A DNA stretch of 64,000 bases, taken from Microcoleus vaginatus HSN003. GTDB lineage: Bacteria > Cyanobacteriota > Cyanobacteriia > Cyanobacteriales > Microcoleaceae. The position numbers and the translations under genes were made by a program. Below the pieces are notes generated by a model. That model ran no database searches. It worked only from the letters and a program-made list of their open reading frames with translations, and had not been told where the DNA came from. This document shows positions 17,466 to 27,265 of the stretch, piece by piece. Position 1 is the first letter of the stretch. The number at the start of each line of letters is the position of its first letter. The stretch is from contig NZ_CP031705.1 of assembly GCF_022701255.1 (NCBI RefSeq), forward strand, positions 2,927,501 to 2,991,500, in the 5' to 3' direction.

Positions 17466-20264
17466 ATGATTTGGAACTTTTTAAATAACCTGTTATTCAC
17501 CGCCAATTATATCCCTCAGGGCCACTGTTACCTTTGGCAGCCAGAGCTAGTAGCACTCCACATAGTGTCAGACTCTATCATTGCCCTGGCTTACTATTCA
17601 ATACCCGTCTCGCTAATTTATTATTTTATATTTCAGCGAAAAGACTTGCCCTTTCGCAATATCTTTTGGCTGTTTGCAGCCTTTATTATCTCCTCCGGCA
17701 CTACTCATATAATCGAAGTTTGGACGCTTTGGCACCCTGTTTATTGGGTTTCAGGCAGTATAAAAATTATTACCGCCGTGATTTCTGGTTACACTGCTTT
17801 TGCCTTAATTCCTTTACTTCCTCAAGCCTTAACTCTCCTGAGCCCAACTCAATTAGGGATGATAGATCTAATACTGCAAAAAGAAATCCTTGAACGCCGA
17901 GAAACGGAAGCTCGCTATCAAACTTTAACTGAAGCGTCACCGGTGGGAATATTTTATGCAGATGCTGTAGGACACTGCTTGTATGTCAACGAGCGCTGGT
18001 GTCAAATTTCGGGGATTACCTGCCATGAAGCTTTGGGCAAAGGGTGGTTGCAAGGCATTCATCCAGACGACCGCGAGCGTGTTTTTAGTGAATGGTATAG
18101 CGCCGTGCAGCAGAAATTACCGTTTAAATCTGAGTACCGCTTTCAAGGCATTAATCACACTCAAATCAGTTGGGTATTCGGTCAATCTGTCGGTCAAATC
18201 GGAGAAAATGGGGAGGTGGAAAGTTATGTGGGTACTATTACTGATATTACAGAACGCAAGCAGGTAGAAGAGGAAAATCGGCGGCTCAATGAAACTCTGG
18301 AGCATCGAGTTGCTGAGCGCACTGCTCAAATAGAAATTTCTAACCACAAATTGCAAAAAGAAATAGCCTACCGCGAAAAAATTGCGATCACTTTGTTGGA
18401 ATTGACGCAATTGCAAAATGCAATTCTTAATAGCGCTAACTACACAATTATTTCTACACAACCCGACGGTACAATTAAAACATTTAATCGTGCCGCAGAA
18501 AAACTTTTAGGTTATTCGCGAGAAGAAGTGGTGGGGAAAGTCACGCTAGCAATAATTCACGATCCTCGGGAGATAGCTAAAAGAGCTGAAGTTCTTTCTC
18601 AAGAATTGGGAGTGAAAATAGAGGCGGGAATTGAAGTATTTTTTGCCTTGCCGTGCCGGGAAATCGCTGACGAAAATGAATGGACTTACATTCGCAAAGA
18701 TGGTTCACGGTTTCCGGTACTGCTGTCGGTGACTGCCTTATTTGACAGCAACGGAAATATTAACGGTTTTTTGGGTATCGGCCAGGATATTAGCGATCGC
18801 AAACAAGCTGAAAAAGAGCTGCGCGACCTCACTAATGCCATGCAAAATGCAGTGGAAGGCATTTCGCGGCTGGATATTGAGGGGCGCTACGTGAATGTTA
18901 ACCGAGCTTACGCTCATAAATGCGGTTACGAACCGGAACAAATGCTTGGCATGGAATGGCAGCTCACCGTACATCCGGGCGATGTTGAGATGATGATCTC
19001 AGCTTATCAGGAAATGCTAATTTCTGGCCAAGTAGAAGTTGAAGCTAGAGGCGTTCGGAAAAATGGCTCGTTTTTTTACAAGCAATTAACGATGGTAAAA
19101 GCTTGCGACGCACAAGGTATCTTTAACGGTCACCACTGTTTTATGAAAGATATCACCGAGCGCAAACTAACTGAAACAGCTTTGCAGGAAAGCGAATTTA
19201 AATACAGGCAAATAGTTGAATTAGCAGAAGAAGGTATTTGGGTAATTGACAGCAATGCCCTGACAACTTACGTGAACCACGCAATGGCGCGAATGCTCGG
19301 CTATAGTGAAGTAGAAATGTTCGGGCGGTCGATTTTTGATTTCATGGACGAACCGGAAAAACAACAAGCTCTTGATAATGTTGATCGGCGCAAGCAAGGT
19401 ATTGGTGAACAACACGAATTTAAATTCAAAAGCAAGGACGGGCAAGATATTTGGACTGATATGTCTACCAGTCCAGTCAGGGACTCCCAGGGGAATTTGC
19501 TGTCTTGTTGTGCCTTGGTTTACAACATTACAGACCGCAAAGAAGCAGAGCAGCAAATGCTGCAACTTACAGAAGATTTGAAGCGTTCCAATGAGGAATT
19601 AGAACAATTTGCTTATGTGGCTTCCCACGATTTGCAAGAACCGCTCCGAGCCGTTACCAGTTACACTCAATTGCTGGCCCAGCGCTATCAAGGGAATTTG
19701 GACGATCGCGCAGATAAGTATATTAATTATATTGTCGATGGCGCCACCAGAATGCAACAGTTAATTAACGATTTGTTGGCGTATTCCCGCCTGGGAACGA
19801 GGGGTCAGGAGTTTGACGAGGCGGACTGCAACGCTGTGGTCAAGCAAACTATGTGCAATTTGCAAATTGCGATCGCCGAAAGAAAAGCTGTAATCACCTA
19901 CGACGCGATGCCAAGCGTGATGGCGGATGAATCTCAACTGGTGCAATTATTCCAAAATTTGATCGCCAACGGCATCAAATTTTGTCGCCAAGATATCCCT
20001 TTGATTCATATCGCTGCCCGCAGGAAAGAGAGCGAATGGCTGTTCAGCGTCTCGGATAACGGCATTGGCATCGATCCGCAGTATGCCGATCGCATTTTTA
20101 TCATTTTTGGGCGCCTGCACTCCCGCCGCGAATATTCTGGTACTGGTATAGGTTTGGCGATGTGCAAGCGCATTGTTGAACGCCACAGCGGGCGCATTTG
20201 GGTGGAATCTCAGGAGGGAAAAGGAGCGACTTTTTACTTCACTATTCCTATAATTAGTACCTGA
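17466..20264 (+). CDS. Histidine kinase with ethylene-receptor-like membrane domain and four PAS domains
   Basis: A 932-residue membrane kinase. Residues 31-120 contain three hydrophobic helices that align with the ethylene-binding domain of plant ETR1: SDSIIALAYYSIPVSLIY for ETR1 helix 1, then FIISSGTTHIIEVWT for helix 2. D36 and H81 correspond to ETR1 Asp25 and His69, but S77 replaces the copper-binding Cys65. Four PAS/PAC units follow (about 145-265, 310-440, 450-565, 570-690). The kinase part is of cyanobacterial-phytochrome type, with FAYVASHDLQEPLR (H721), NGIKFCR, DNGIGIDPQYADRIF and GTGIGLAMCKRIVERHSGR. An Rcp-type regulator lies 48 bp downstream and is the likely phosphotransfer partner. 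Loss of the cysteine argues that it does not bind ethylene in the known way. Confidence 0.9.
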   Translation: MIWNFLNNLLFTANYIPQGHCYLWQPELVALHIVSDSIIALAYYSIPVSLIYYFIFQRKDLPFRNIFWLFAAFIISSGTTHIIEVWTLWHPVYWVSGSIKIITAVISGYTAFALIPLLPQALTLLSPTQLGMIDLILQKEILERRETEARYQTLTEASPVGIFYADAVGHCLYVNERWCQISGITCHEALGKGWLQGIHPDDRERVFSEWYSAVQQKLPFKSEYRFQGINHTQISWVFGQSVGQIGENGEVESYVGTITDITERKQVEEENRRLNETLEHRVAERTAQIEISNHKLQKEIAYREKIAITLLELTQLQNAILNSANYTIISTQPDGTIKTFNRAAEKLLGYSREEVVGKVTLAIIHDPREIAKRAEVLSQELGVKIEAGIEVFFALPCREIADENEWTYIRKDGSRFPVLLSVTALFDSNGNINGFLGIGQDISDRKQAEKELRDLTNAMQNAVEGISRLDIEGRYVNVNRAYAHKCGYEPEQMLGMEWQLTVHPGDVEMMISAYQEMLISGQVEVEARGVRKNGSFFYKQLTMVKACDAQGIFNGHHCFMKDITERKLTETALQESEFKYRQIVELAEEGIWVIDSNALTTYVNHAMARMLGYSEVEMFGRSIFDFMDEPEKQQALDNVDRRKQGIGEQHEFKFKSKDGQDIWTDMSTSPVRDSQGNLLSCCALVYNITDRKEAEQQMLQLTEDLKRSNEELEQFAYVASHDLQEPLRAVTSYTQLLAQRYQGNLDDRADKYINYIVDGATRMQQLINDLLAYSRLGTRGQEFDEADCNAVVKQTMCNLQIAIAERKAVITYDAMPSVMADESQLVQLFQNLIANGIKFCRQDIPLIHIAARRKESEWLFSVSDNGIGIDPQYADRIFIIFGRLHSRREYSGTGIGLAMCKRIVERHSGRIWVESQEGKGATFYFTIPIIST

Positions 20265-20312
20265 AGCCTCAAAATTCAATTTTGTTTTTATACTCCAAAG
20301 GATACGCCGATT

Positions 20313-20759
20313 ATGAGCGATCGAAGCACTGTTAGGCCTATAGAGATTCTGCTGATTGAGGATTCTCCCAGCGATGCCGATTTGGCAAGAGAAGTCCTCG
20401 GTCAGGGTAAAATATTGAATAACTTACATTTTGTGGAGGATGGAGTCGAAGCAATCAAGTTTTTGCGCCGCAAAGAACCTTATCTCAGAGTACCGCGTCC
20501 CGATTTGATTTTGCTCGATTTGCATCTGCCGAAAAAAAGCGGTATTGAAGTGCTAGAAGAAATTAAAACTGACCCCAAGTTAAAATTAATTCCTGTAGTG
20601 ATTCTCAGCACTTCAGCCGCTCCTGAAGATATTTTAAAGTCCTACTCGCTCCACGCAAACTGTTACATAACTAAGCCGGTAGACCTAGTACAATTTACTA
20701 AAGTAGTCAGGTTAATTGAGGAGTTCTGGCTGGTCGTAGTCAAACTTCCTCTAAATTAA
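20313..20759 (+). CDS. Rcp1-like single-domain response regulator
   Basis: A 148-residue receiver-only protein. Acidic pocket ED (16-17), phospho-acceptor D69 in LLDLHLPKKSG, switch serine/threonine in ILSTSAA and lysine in ITKP. The insertion DGVEAIKFLRRKEPYLRVPRPDL and the C-terminus with EEFWLVVVKLP are typical of Rcp-type regulators that partner phytochrome-like kinases. It follows the multi-PAS kinase by 48 bp, probably in one operon. A decayed paralogue lies directly downstream (20808-21214). Confidence 0.93.
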   Translation: MSDRSTVRPIEILLIEDSPSDADLAREVLGQGKILNNLHFVEDGVEAIKFLRRKEPYLRVPRPDLILLDLHLPKKSGIEVLEEIKTDPKLKLIPVVILSTSAAPEDILKSYSLHANCYITKPVDLVQFTKVVRLIEEFWLVVVKLPLN

Positions 20760-20807
20760 ACGAATAGATTCTTTGCTTATGAACGCTATAAAAGTTTTTA
20801 ACCGAGG

Positions 20808-21214
20808 GAAATTCGGCTGGTGGATGATTCGCTCAGGGATGCGAACTTGGATTTAGAAAATCGGGCGAGCAGCAAATATTAAACAATTTGTACAAAAGTA
20901 GAAAAGAGGGTATTACTAATAAATTTATTGAATAAAAAAGGCTTGTATTTTGGCTTTCCGCTTCCGATTTAACTGTGTTTAATTTTGCCTAAAACAACGG
21001 TTGAAAAATATTGATATGAATTAACTCCGCAATCGAGTTAAAAATGATTCCGGTGGTAATTATGAGAACCTCAGTAGCCGATAAAGAGATGCTCAAGTTT
21101 TATGCCCTGTCCGCCCGGTGCTACATCACTAAGCCTATCCATTTTAGTCAAGTCGCTAAGCCTGTGAGATGGGTTGAGGATGGGTGGCTGGTGGTGGTGA
21201 CAGTTCCCAAATAA
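20808..21214 (+). pseudogene. Decayed Rcp1-like response regulator
   Basis: Both ends of a second receiver gene are recognisable. From 20808 one frame reads EIRLVDDSLRDANLDLE, matching EILLIEDSPSDADLARE of the intact regulator, and then hits a stop. From 21044 a 56-codon open frame reads MIPVVIMRTSVADKEMLK, then FYALSARCYITKP and EDGWLVVVTVPK, matching IPVVILSTSAAPEDILK, SYSLHANCYITKP and EEFWLVVVKLP. The middle, including the phospho-acceptor aspartate, is missing or unrecognisable. A tandem duplication followed by decay is the simplest explanation. Expression of the C-terminal piece from 21044 cannot be excluded. Confidence 0.8.
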
Positions 21215-21305
21215 TAATTTTCAAGTTGAAAATGACAAGGGAAAGCAAAAGAGTTTAACCTAAGATTGGTAGAGTAAAAATTTTACAGTCAAAAACGTCT
21301 AAGCT

Positions 21306-22808
21306 ATGTGGATTAAAATTCTGTTAGTAGAAGACAATCCGGCTGATGCTGATTTGCTTGCAGAACTGTTAGAAGTATCTGTGGGAGTCCAGTGGGAACT
21401 GGTGTCTGTTGAGTTCCTGCATGAGGCGATCGCACAACTGTGTAAACACCCCTTTGATGTAGTTTTGCTCGACCTTTCTTTGCCGGACAGTCGCGGTTTG
21501 GAAACGCTAACTCGCCTGCGAGAAGTTGCTCCTGATGTGCCAATGGTGGTAATGACAGGCTTGGACGATGAGGCGATCGCCCTAGAATCAGTTCGCTTGG
21601 GAGCTCAAGACTATATTGTTAAAGGTCAAATTACTACTCAATTATTAGTGCGGACGATCCGCTATGCGATCGAACGTTCTCAAACATTTCAAATGCTGCG
21701 GGAAAGCGAGCGCCGCTTTCGGGCGATTTTTGACTCATCGTTTCAGCTAACCAAGTTGCTGACTCCGCAAGGAATTGTGCTGGAAGTCAACGAGACAGCC
21801 CTCGATTTTGCCGGATTGCGATCGGAGGATATTGTGGGCCGCCCCATTTGGGAAATGGCGATTTGGGCCCAGTCGCCACAGGTTTCCGAACAATTGCAAT
21901 GCGCGATCGGCAAAGCAAGTCGAGGCGAGTTTTTCCGCAGCGAAATCGACTTGTTAGGCAAAAGCGACCAAATTATGACTGTTGATTTCTCACTGAAACC
22001 TGTTAAAAATGAGACAGGACAAGTTTTGCTGCTGATTGCTGAAGCCCGTGACATTAGCGATCGTAAACGAGCAGAAGCGGAAATTCTCAAAGCCCTCGCA
22101 CGAGAAAAGGAACTTTCAGAACTGCGAGCTAAATTTGTCACAATGGTTTCCCACGAGTTCCGCACACCTTTGACAACCATCCAATTTTCGGCTGGATTGC
22201 TGCAAGATTATAGTTCTCAGTGGGCCCAAGATAAAAAATCTACTCATTTTATGCGGATTCAATTAGCCATTAAACGCATGACAGAGTTATTAGAAGACAT
22301 CCTCGTAATTGGCAAAATCGAAGCAAATACCTTGCAGTTTCAACCAATTTCCTTAAACCTCGAAAAATTTTGCCGTCAACTGGTAGACGAGCAGCAGGTT
22401 AACGACAGCAACCAACACCCGATCGCCTTTCAATATGAAGGCGGTAACTGCGACGCTCAAATGGATGAAAAACTGCTGCGGCAAATCTTAGGCAACATCC
22501 TCTCAAATGCCATCAAATATTCCCCCGCCGGCAGTACAGTTTCCTTGCGGCTCAACTGTCAAAACACAGAAGCTGTTTTCCACGTTCAAGACCGGGGAAT
22601 CGGCATTCCCCAAGCCGATCGAGAGCGGATATTAGAAACTTTTTATCGAGCTACAAATGTCGGCACTATTTCGGGAACCGGTCTTGGTTTAGCAATTGTG
22701 AAAAGGGCGGTGGAACTTCACGGCGGGCAACTCGCGATCGACAGTCAAGAAGGACAAGGCACAACTTTCACTATTACCTTGCCTCTAATTTGCCCTCCCA
22801 GCCAATAA
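21306..22808 (+). CDS. Receiver-PAS-histidine kinase hybrid
   Basis: A 500-residue cytoplasmic protein in the order REC-PAS-HisKA-HATPase. The N-terminal receiver (about 3-125) has acidic residues E9/D10, D56 in VVLLDLSLPDSRG and the lysine in YIVKGQ. A PAS domain covers about 135-255 and a short coiled coil leads into the H-box VTMVSHEFRTPL. The ATPase domain contains NAIKYSPAGS, DRGIGIPQADRERI and GTGLGLAIVKRAVELHGG. With a receiver at the N-terminus it is probably a middle component of a phosphorelay, perhaps receiving phosphate from the upstream kinase. It follows the regulator pseudogene. Confidence 0.92.
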   Translation: MWIKILLVEDNPADADLLAELLEVSVGVQWELVSVEFLHEAIAQLCKHPFDVVLLDLSLPDSRGLETLTRLREVAPDVPMVVMTGLDDEAIALESVRLGAQDYIVKGQITTQLLVRTIRYAIERSQTFQMLRESERRFRAIFDSSFQLTKLLTPQGIVLEVNETALDFAGLRSEDIVGRPIWEMAIWAQSPQVSEQLQCAIGKASRGEFFRSEIDLLGKSDQIMTVDFSLKPVKNETGQVLLLIAEARDISDRKRAEAEILKALAREKELSELRAKFVTMVSHEFRTPLTTIQFSAGLLQDYSSQWAQDKKSTHFMRIQLAIKRMTELLEDILVIGKIEANTLQFQPISLNLEKFCRQLVDEQQVNDSNQHPIAFQYEGGNCDAQMDEKLLRQILGNILSNAIKYSPAGSTVSLRLNCQNTEAVFHVQDRGIGIPQADRERILETFYRATNVGTISGTGLGLAIVKRAVELHGGQLAIDSQEGQGTTFTITLPLICPPSQ

Positions 22809-22933
22809 CAACTGAATTATCAACTATACATAATCCGATACTTAACGATTAATTAAGCCCATAACAAAAAAACTTATCAAGTGTCTGAACCCAGAATTTT
22901 CCAAGAAACTACTAACTAAAAGGAGCTATCACC

Positions 22934-24022
22934 GTGGCTAAGATTTTGGTAATAGAAGACGAAGAAGCGATTAGAGAGAATATTTTAGAGTTGCTGGAAG
23001 CCGAGAATTTTGAAGGAATGGCAGCGATTAACGGCAAAGTCGGCATCAAATTGGCGATCGAACAAATCCCTGATTTAATTTTGTGCGACATGATGATGCC
23101 GGAAGTAGACGGTCACGGCGTCCTCAAAGCTTTGCGAGCCGAACCCTTGACTGCCACAATTCCGTTTATTTTCCTCACCGCCAAAGCCGATAAAGTTGAC
23201 GTTCGCACGGGGATGGAACTGGGAGCAGACGATTACATTACTAAGCCTTGTACCCCGCAAGAACTGCTAAAAGCCATTGCTATTAGACTTGAAAAACAAA
23301 AAACAATTAGTCGGCACTCTCAAAAGACGCTAGACGAATTACGCACTAATATTAGTATGTCGCTGCCCCACGAATTGCGGACTCCTTTGAATGCAATTCT
23401 GGGTTTTTCTGAACTGATTTTGTCAGAATATCAGGTCTTAGAGGAATCAGATATCATAGAGATGATCGGTCAAATTCAAACTTCCGGTCATCGCTTGTAT
23501 CGACTGATTCAGAACTTTTTGCTGTATGCAGAACTGGAGATAGCAGCCACAAATCCCGAACGGCTAAAGGAGATGCGTAATAGCGAATTTAGCTGTGTAA
23601 AATCGTTGCTGAGTCAAAAAGCGCGGCAGCAAGCAAAACACGCGAATAGAACAGACGATTTACAATTAAACTTGCAAGATGCCTCGGTAGCTATGGATTC
23701 TGTCAGACTCGCAAAAGTTGTTGAAGAACTATTGGACAATGCCTTCAAATTTTCATTAGAAGGAACGCCTGTTTTATTAAGCACTTTCGTCGAAAATAAG
23801 ACTTTTGTTCTGTCTGTGAAAGACCACGGCCGCGGCATGACTGCCGATCAGATTGCACAGCTAGAAGCTTACAGGCAGTTCGATCGCAAACTTTACCAAC
23901 AAGCAGGTTTGGGATTGGGCTTGGCCATTGTTCAACGCCTTGCAGAATTGCACGGAGGAGAATTTAAAATAAAAAGTTTGCCGCACCAAGAAACCCTAGT
24001 TTGCGTTTCCCTGCCTGTCTAA
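22934..24022 (+). CDS. Receiver-histidine kinase hybrid
   Basis: A 362-residue protein with an N-terminal receiver (3-120; D52 in LILCDMMMPEVDGHG, lysine in ITKPCTPQEL) and a C-terminal kinase with H-box SMSLPHELRTPLNAILGFSEL and ATPase boxes NAFKFSLEG, DHGRGM and AGLGLGLAIVQRLAELHGG. The G1 box is DHGRG rather than DxGxG, a variant seen in this cyanobacterial kinase group. The start is GTG, chosen because AAGGAG lies a suitable distance upstream and the protein then begins MAKILVIEDEE. It is the last gene of the plus-strand signalling group. Confidence 0.92.
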   Translation: MAKILVIEDEEAIRENILELLEAENFEGMAAINGKVGIKLAIEQIPDLILCDMMMPEVDGHGVLKALRAEPLTATIPFIFLTAKADKVDVRTGMELGADDYITKPCTPQELLKAIAIRLEKQKTISRHSQKTLDELRTNISMSLPHELRTPLNAILGFSELILSEYQVLEESDIIEMIGQIQTSGHRLYRLIQNFLLYAELEIAATNPERLKEMRNSEFSCVKSLLSQKARQQAKHANRTDDLQLNLQDASVAMDSVRLAKVVEELLDNAFKFSLEGTPVLLSTFVENKTFVLSVKDHGRGMTADQIAQLEAYRQFDRKLYQQAGLGLGLAIVQRLAELHGGEFKIKSLPHQETLVCVSLPV

Positions 24023-24097
24023 ACAATGATTAGACCAATTTCCAAAAAGAATGCAACTGTAGGCAAACTCCAAACCCTTATAAAATAAGTCATTCCC

Positions 24098-24132
24098 AAA
24101 TCTAAAATCTAAAATCTAAAATCTAAAATCTA
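24098..24132 (+). repeat. Heptamer array AAATCTA x5
   Basis: Five perfect head-to-tail heptamers in the 118-bp gap between the two convergent signalling groups. Shorter runs of the same unit occur near 9508, 41390, 57050 and, in complement, 58480. Confidence 0.8.
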
Positions 24133-24140
24133 AAATGGTA

Positions 24141-26747
24141 TTATGCAGGAGCGATCGCTCCTTTCAGACACCGCTGCATATAAATTTGAGCTACCTTATC
24201 ATTAGGGTTGATTTCCAAGCAGGCCGAAAACAATCTTATAGCTTCGCCACACTTGTCACTATTGTAGAGTACCAAAGCTTGCTCAAAGATTGTCTTTGTC
24301 TCTAACTTTTTCTGTCGTAACTCTGGCGGATCGGCCGCAAATACTTCATAAAGTGTTACCATTCGCGATTTGCCTTTAACTGCTACGCGATCGATCAACC
24401 TCAAATCATAAATATCGTTTAACTGTATAAAAGTATTGTGAGTAATTAACATCGAAACTTCATACTCTTTCGTCAAAGTTTCCACGCGGGAGGCTAAGTT
24501 TACCGCATCGCTAATCACCGTGCTGTCCATCCGACTTTGGCCGCCCACCGTGCCTAACATCAAAGAACCCGTATTGATGCCAATGCCAATTTGCAGCGGC
24601 GGGCAATCAACCTGATTACGACTAATATTATACTCGTTAAGCTCTTCTAGCATTGCAATTCCAGCTTTCACAGCATCATCCGCACTGCCGTCAAACAGCG
24701 CCATAATCGCATCGCCAATGTATTTATCAATAAAACCAAAGTTGTTAGTAATTGCGGGTTCCATTCGCGACAAATAACCATTAATAAATTGAAAATTCTC
24801 TTCAGGATTCATCCTTTCTGAAAGAGAAGTGAAATCGCGGATATCTGAGAATAGCACCGACATTTCTTTCTGTACCTGATCGCCTAATTTGACTTCCAGA
24901 ATACTTTCATATCCCAGAAAGTGGAGAAATTCGTGCGGCACAAACCGCCCGTAAGCATCTGTTAATTTTTCTTCTGCTGCTAAGGCTTTTTGTAACTCGT
25001 CTGTGAATTGGCGGCGCTCGGTTTCTACCTCTAGACGTTCCGTGATGTCTTGAAAAGCAGCGATCGCGTAAACTATGTTTTTCCGTTCGTCGTAGATGGG
25101 AGTCGCCCAAACCTCGATCGGCACAATCCGATCCGACCCATGAATTTCTAGATCGTCCATACGCACAAATTCTCCCCGCAACGCCCGAACAATCGGTTGG
25201 CTATCCCTCGGATACAATTGATTAGTTCCAGCGTCGTAAAAATGATAAGCTTCAGGAAATTGGTCAGTACCCCCATCAAAAATTAAACCTTGGGCTAGTA
25301 TCCTTTCGCCCCAAGAATTCATGTAAAAAGGTTTACCCTTACCATCGACCACAAATATTCCCACTGGCATCGCTTCCAGGAATTGAGTCAATCGGCTTTC
25401 GTTTTCTGACAGGGCCTCATTTAACTTTTCTTCGGCTGCCAAAGCTTTTTCTAAATCATTAGTAAACCTGATTCGTTCCACTTCCACCTGTTTTTGCAAA
25501 CTAATATCCTTAGCAAAACCCTGATAGTAAAGCACTTCACCGTTAGCATCATAAACTGTGCGCGCATACTCAGAAATCCAGATAATTCTGCCATCTCGAC
25601 AGTAAACCTGAGACTCAAAATCACACAGAGTACCGTGCTGTTTCATCAGCGCCAGAAACTCTTGACGGCGATTCGATTCTACGTACAATTGCTGCTGAGT
25701 ATCATTAATACTTTCTATCAATTCTGAGGCAGAATCGTAGCCGTAAATTTCCGCCATAGCCGGATTCGCACTGATAAAATGTCCGTCCGGCGTCGTCTGA
25801 AAAATACCTTCTAGAGCATTTTCAAATATCCCGCGATACTTCTCTTCCGCTTGAATTAGCGCCGCTTCAGCTTCCTTGCGTTCAGTTATGTCACTAAAAG
25901 CAATAATCGCATAGGAAATGTCGCCTGTAGAATCATAAATTGGAGTTGCCCAACTCTCTACAGGAATAATCTTATTAGCTGTACGAATTTCTACACCCTC
26001 AGTCCGCACATTTTCGCCCCGAAGCGCCCGCATAATTGGCAATTCTTCCACGGGGCATCTCTGATTAGTCCCGCTTTTATAGAATTGATAAATTGCTGCT
26101 TTTTGCTCTGAATTAATATGCGGCACAGTGCCTTTGCCAAATACATCCCGCGCTTTCTGGTTAGCGTAGAAAGATTGCCCGTTTGCATCAAGTACACACA
26201 CGCCCAATGGCATAGCTTCTAGATATTGCGTCAAGCGACTTTCGTTTTCATGGAGTTTGGCAATCAGCATTGCCTGCTTGCGGTTTAATTTTACCAACTC
26301 CTGATTCATTTCCTGAACTTCTCTTTGTTTTTCAGCTAATTGTTTATCTTGAAAATATCTATATATTGCCTCAGTGACCGTTAATTTTAAGTCATCACAT
26401 TGCCAAGGTTTAGGTATATATCGGTACAATTTAGCATAGTTAATAGCATTGGCTACCGCCTCCAAATCTGCCTGGCCCGTCAGCATGATCTTGAGACAGT
26501 TCGGCGAGATAGCATGAACGCTCCTTAATAGTTCGTCTCCTTTCATATTAGGCATGATATGATCCGAAATCACCAAAGGAACTTCATACTGTTCTGCTAA
26601 AAGTTCTGACAGCAACTCTAAAGCTTCTTGGCCGCTTTGGGCCGTTTCAATTAAATATTTATCTTCAAAGGCTTTTAGCAGGTCTATTTCCAGACTATCG
26701 AGTATAGTCTGCTCATCATCGACACAAATAATGACTGGTTTTTTCAT
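24141..26747 (-). CDS. Adenylate cyclase with receiver and PAS domains
   Basis: An 868-residue signalling protein. Order: receiver (about 4-125; D62 in VISDHIMPNMKG), coiled coil (130-165), three PAS/PAC domains (about 170-290, 295-420, 445-570), a linker with DAYGRFVPHEFLHFLGYESI, a class III cyclase domain (about 635-790) and a short tail with TPR character. Metal-binding aspartates are in LFSDIRDFT, the base-selecting lysine in DKYIGDAIMALF, and the catalytic Asn/Arg in AVNLASR. A threonine in STVISDAV sits where cyanobacterial adenylate cyclases carry the second selectivity residue, so cAMP is the likely product. It starts in a 4-bp ATGA overlap with the upstream receiver gene. Confidence 0.88.
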   Translation of the reverse strand: MKKPVIICVDDEQTILDSLEIDLLKAFEDKYLIETAQSGQEALELLSELLAEQYEVPLVISDHIMPNMKGDELLRSVHAISPNCLKIMLTGQADLEAVANAINYAKLYRYIPKPWQCDDLKLTVTEAIYRYFQDKQLAEKQREVQEMNQELVKLNRKQAMLIAKLHENESRLTQYLEAMPLGVCVLDANGQSFYANQKARDVFGKGTVPHINSEQKAAIYQFYKSGTNQRCPVEELPIMRALRGENVRTEGVEIRTANKIIPVESWATPIYDSTGDISYAIIAFSDITERKEAEAALIQAEEKYRGIFENALEGIFQTTPDGHFISANPAMAEIYGYDSASELIESINDTQQQLYVESNRRQEFLALMKQHGTLCDFESQVYCRDGRIIWISEYARTVYDANGEVLYYQGFAKDISLQKQVEVERIRFTNDLEKALAAEEKLNEALSENESRLTQFLEAMPVGIFVVDGKGKPFYMNSWGERILAQGLIFDGGTDQFPEAYHFYDAGTNQLYPRDSQPIVRALRGEFVRMDDLEIHGSDRIVPIEVWATPIYDERKNIVYAIAAFQDITERLEVETERRQFTDELQKALAAEEKLTDAYGRFVPHEFLHFLGYESILEVKLGDQVQKEMSVLFSDIRDFTSLSERMNPEENFQFINGYLSRMEPAITNNFGFIDKYIGDAIMALFDGSADDAVKAGIAMLEELNEYNISRNQVDCPPLQIGIGINTGSLMLGTVGGQSRMDSTVISDAVNLASRVETLTKEYEVSMLITHNTFIQLNDIYDLRLIDRVAVKGKSRMVTLYEVFAADPPELRQKKLETKTIFEQALVLYNSDKCGEAIRLFSACLEINPNDKVAQIYMQRCLKGAIAPA

Positions 26748-27139
26748 AAATTTGCTAGACCAGACTTAATCGCTTCAATTAATTCTTGATTTTGCCAAGG
26801 TTTTTCTATGAAAGCATGAAGATTTGCTTGAGTTTGTGCGCGTTCGATTGCTTCTTTGTCTGCTTGACCAGTCAGCATCACGGTCACAATTTGCGGATAT
26901 TTTTGATGGATTTGAATCAGCAACTCATCTCCTTTCATTCCGGGCATCAACCAATCAGAGACAATTACTAAAATGTTAACCTCAGCTTCACATAGCTCTT
27001 CAATAATTTCCAGGGCTTCGGCAGCACTTTCAGCAAATTCGCAAAGATATTTACCGTTAAATGCCTGTTGCAGTTCAATTTCCAGACTTTCCAACACTCC
27101 TACTTCATCGTCCACACACAAAATTGCTGATTTAGACAT
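26744..27139 (-). CDS. Single-domain response regulator
   Basis: A 131-residue receiver with acidic residues D10/D11, phospho-acceptor D62 (IVSDWLMPGMKGDELL), switch residue in MLTGQAD and lysine in FIEKPW. It closely resembles the receiver at the N-terminus of the downstream cyclase, for example CVDDE..LDSLEI against CVDDE..LESLEI, which suggests gene duplication. Its stop overlaps the cyclase start by 4 bp, implying translational coupling. It may shuttle phosphate to or from the cyclase. Confidence 0.92.
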   Translation of the reverse strand: MSKSAILCVDDEVGVLESLEIELQQAFNGKYLCEFAESAAEALEIIEELCEAEVNILVIVSDWLMPGMKGDELLIQIHQKYPQIVTVMLTGQADKEAIERAQTQANLHAFIEKPWQNQELIEAIKSGLANL

Positions 27140-27265
27140 CGCTAGTTTCCTTATTTAGTGTGGCAGGGTGAACCCCCATGGGCAGCACACTGTTTTCCAA
27201 ATTCTACATTCCGGGCGGGTAGACTGCAAATTTTTAGCCCCCGACTTCAGTCTGCGACGCTTTAC

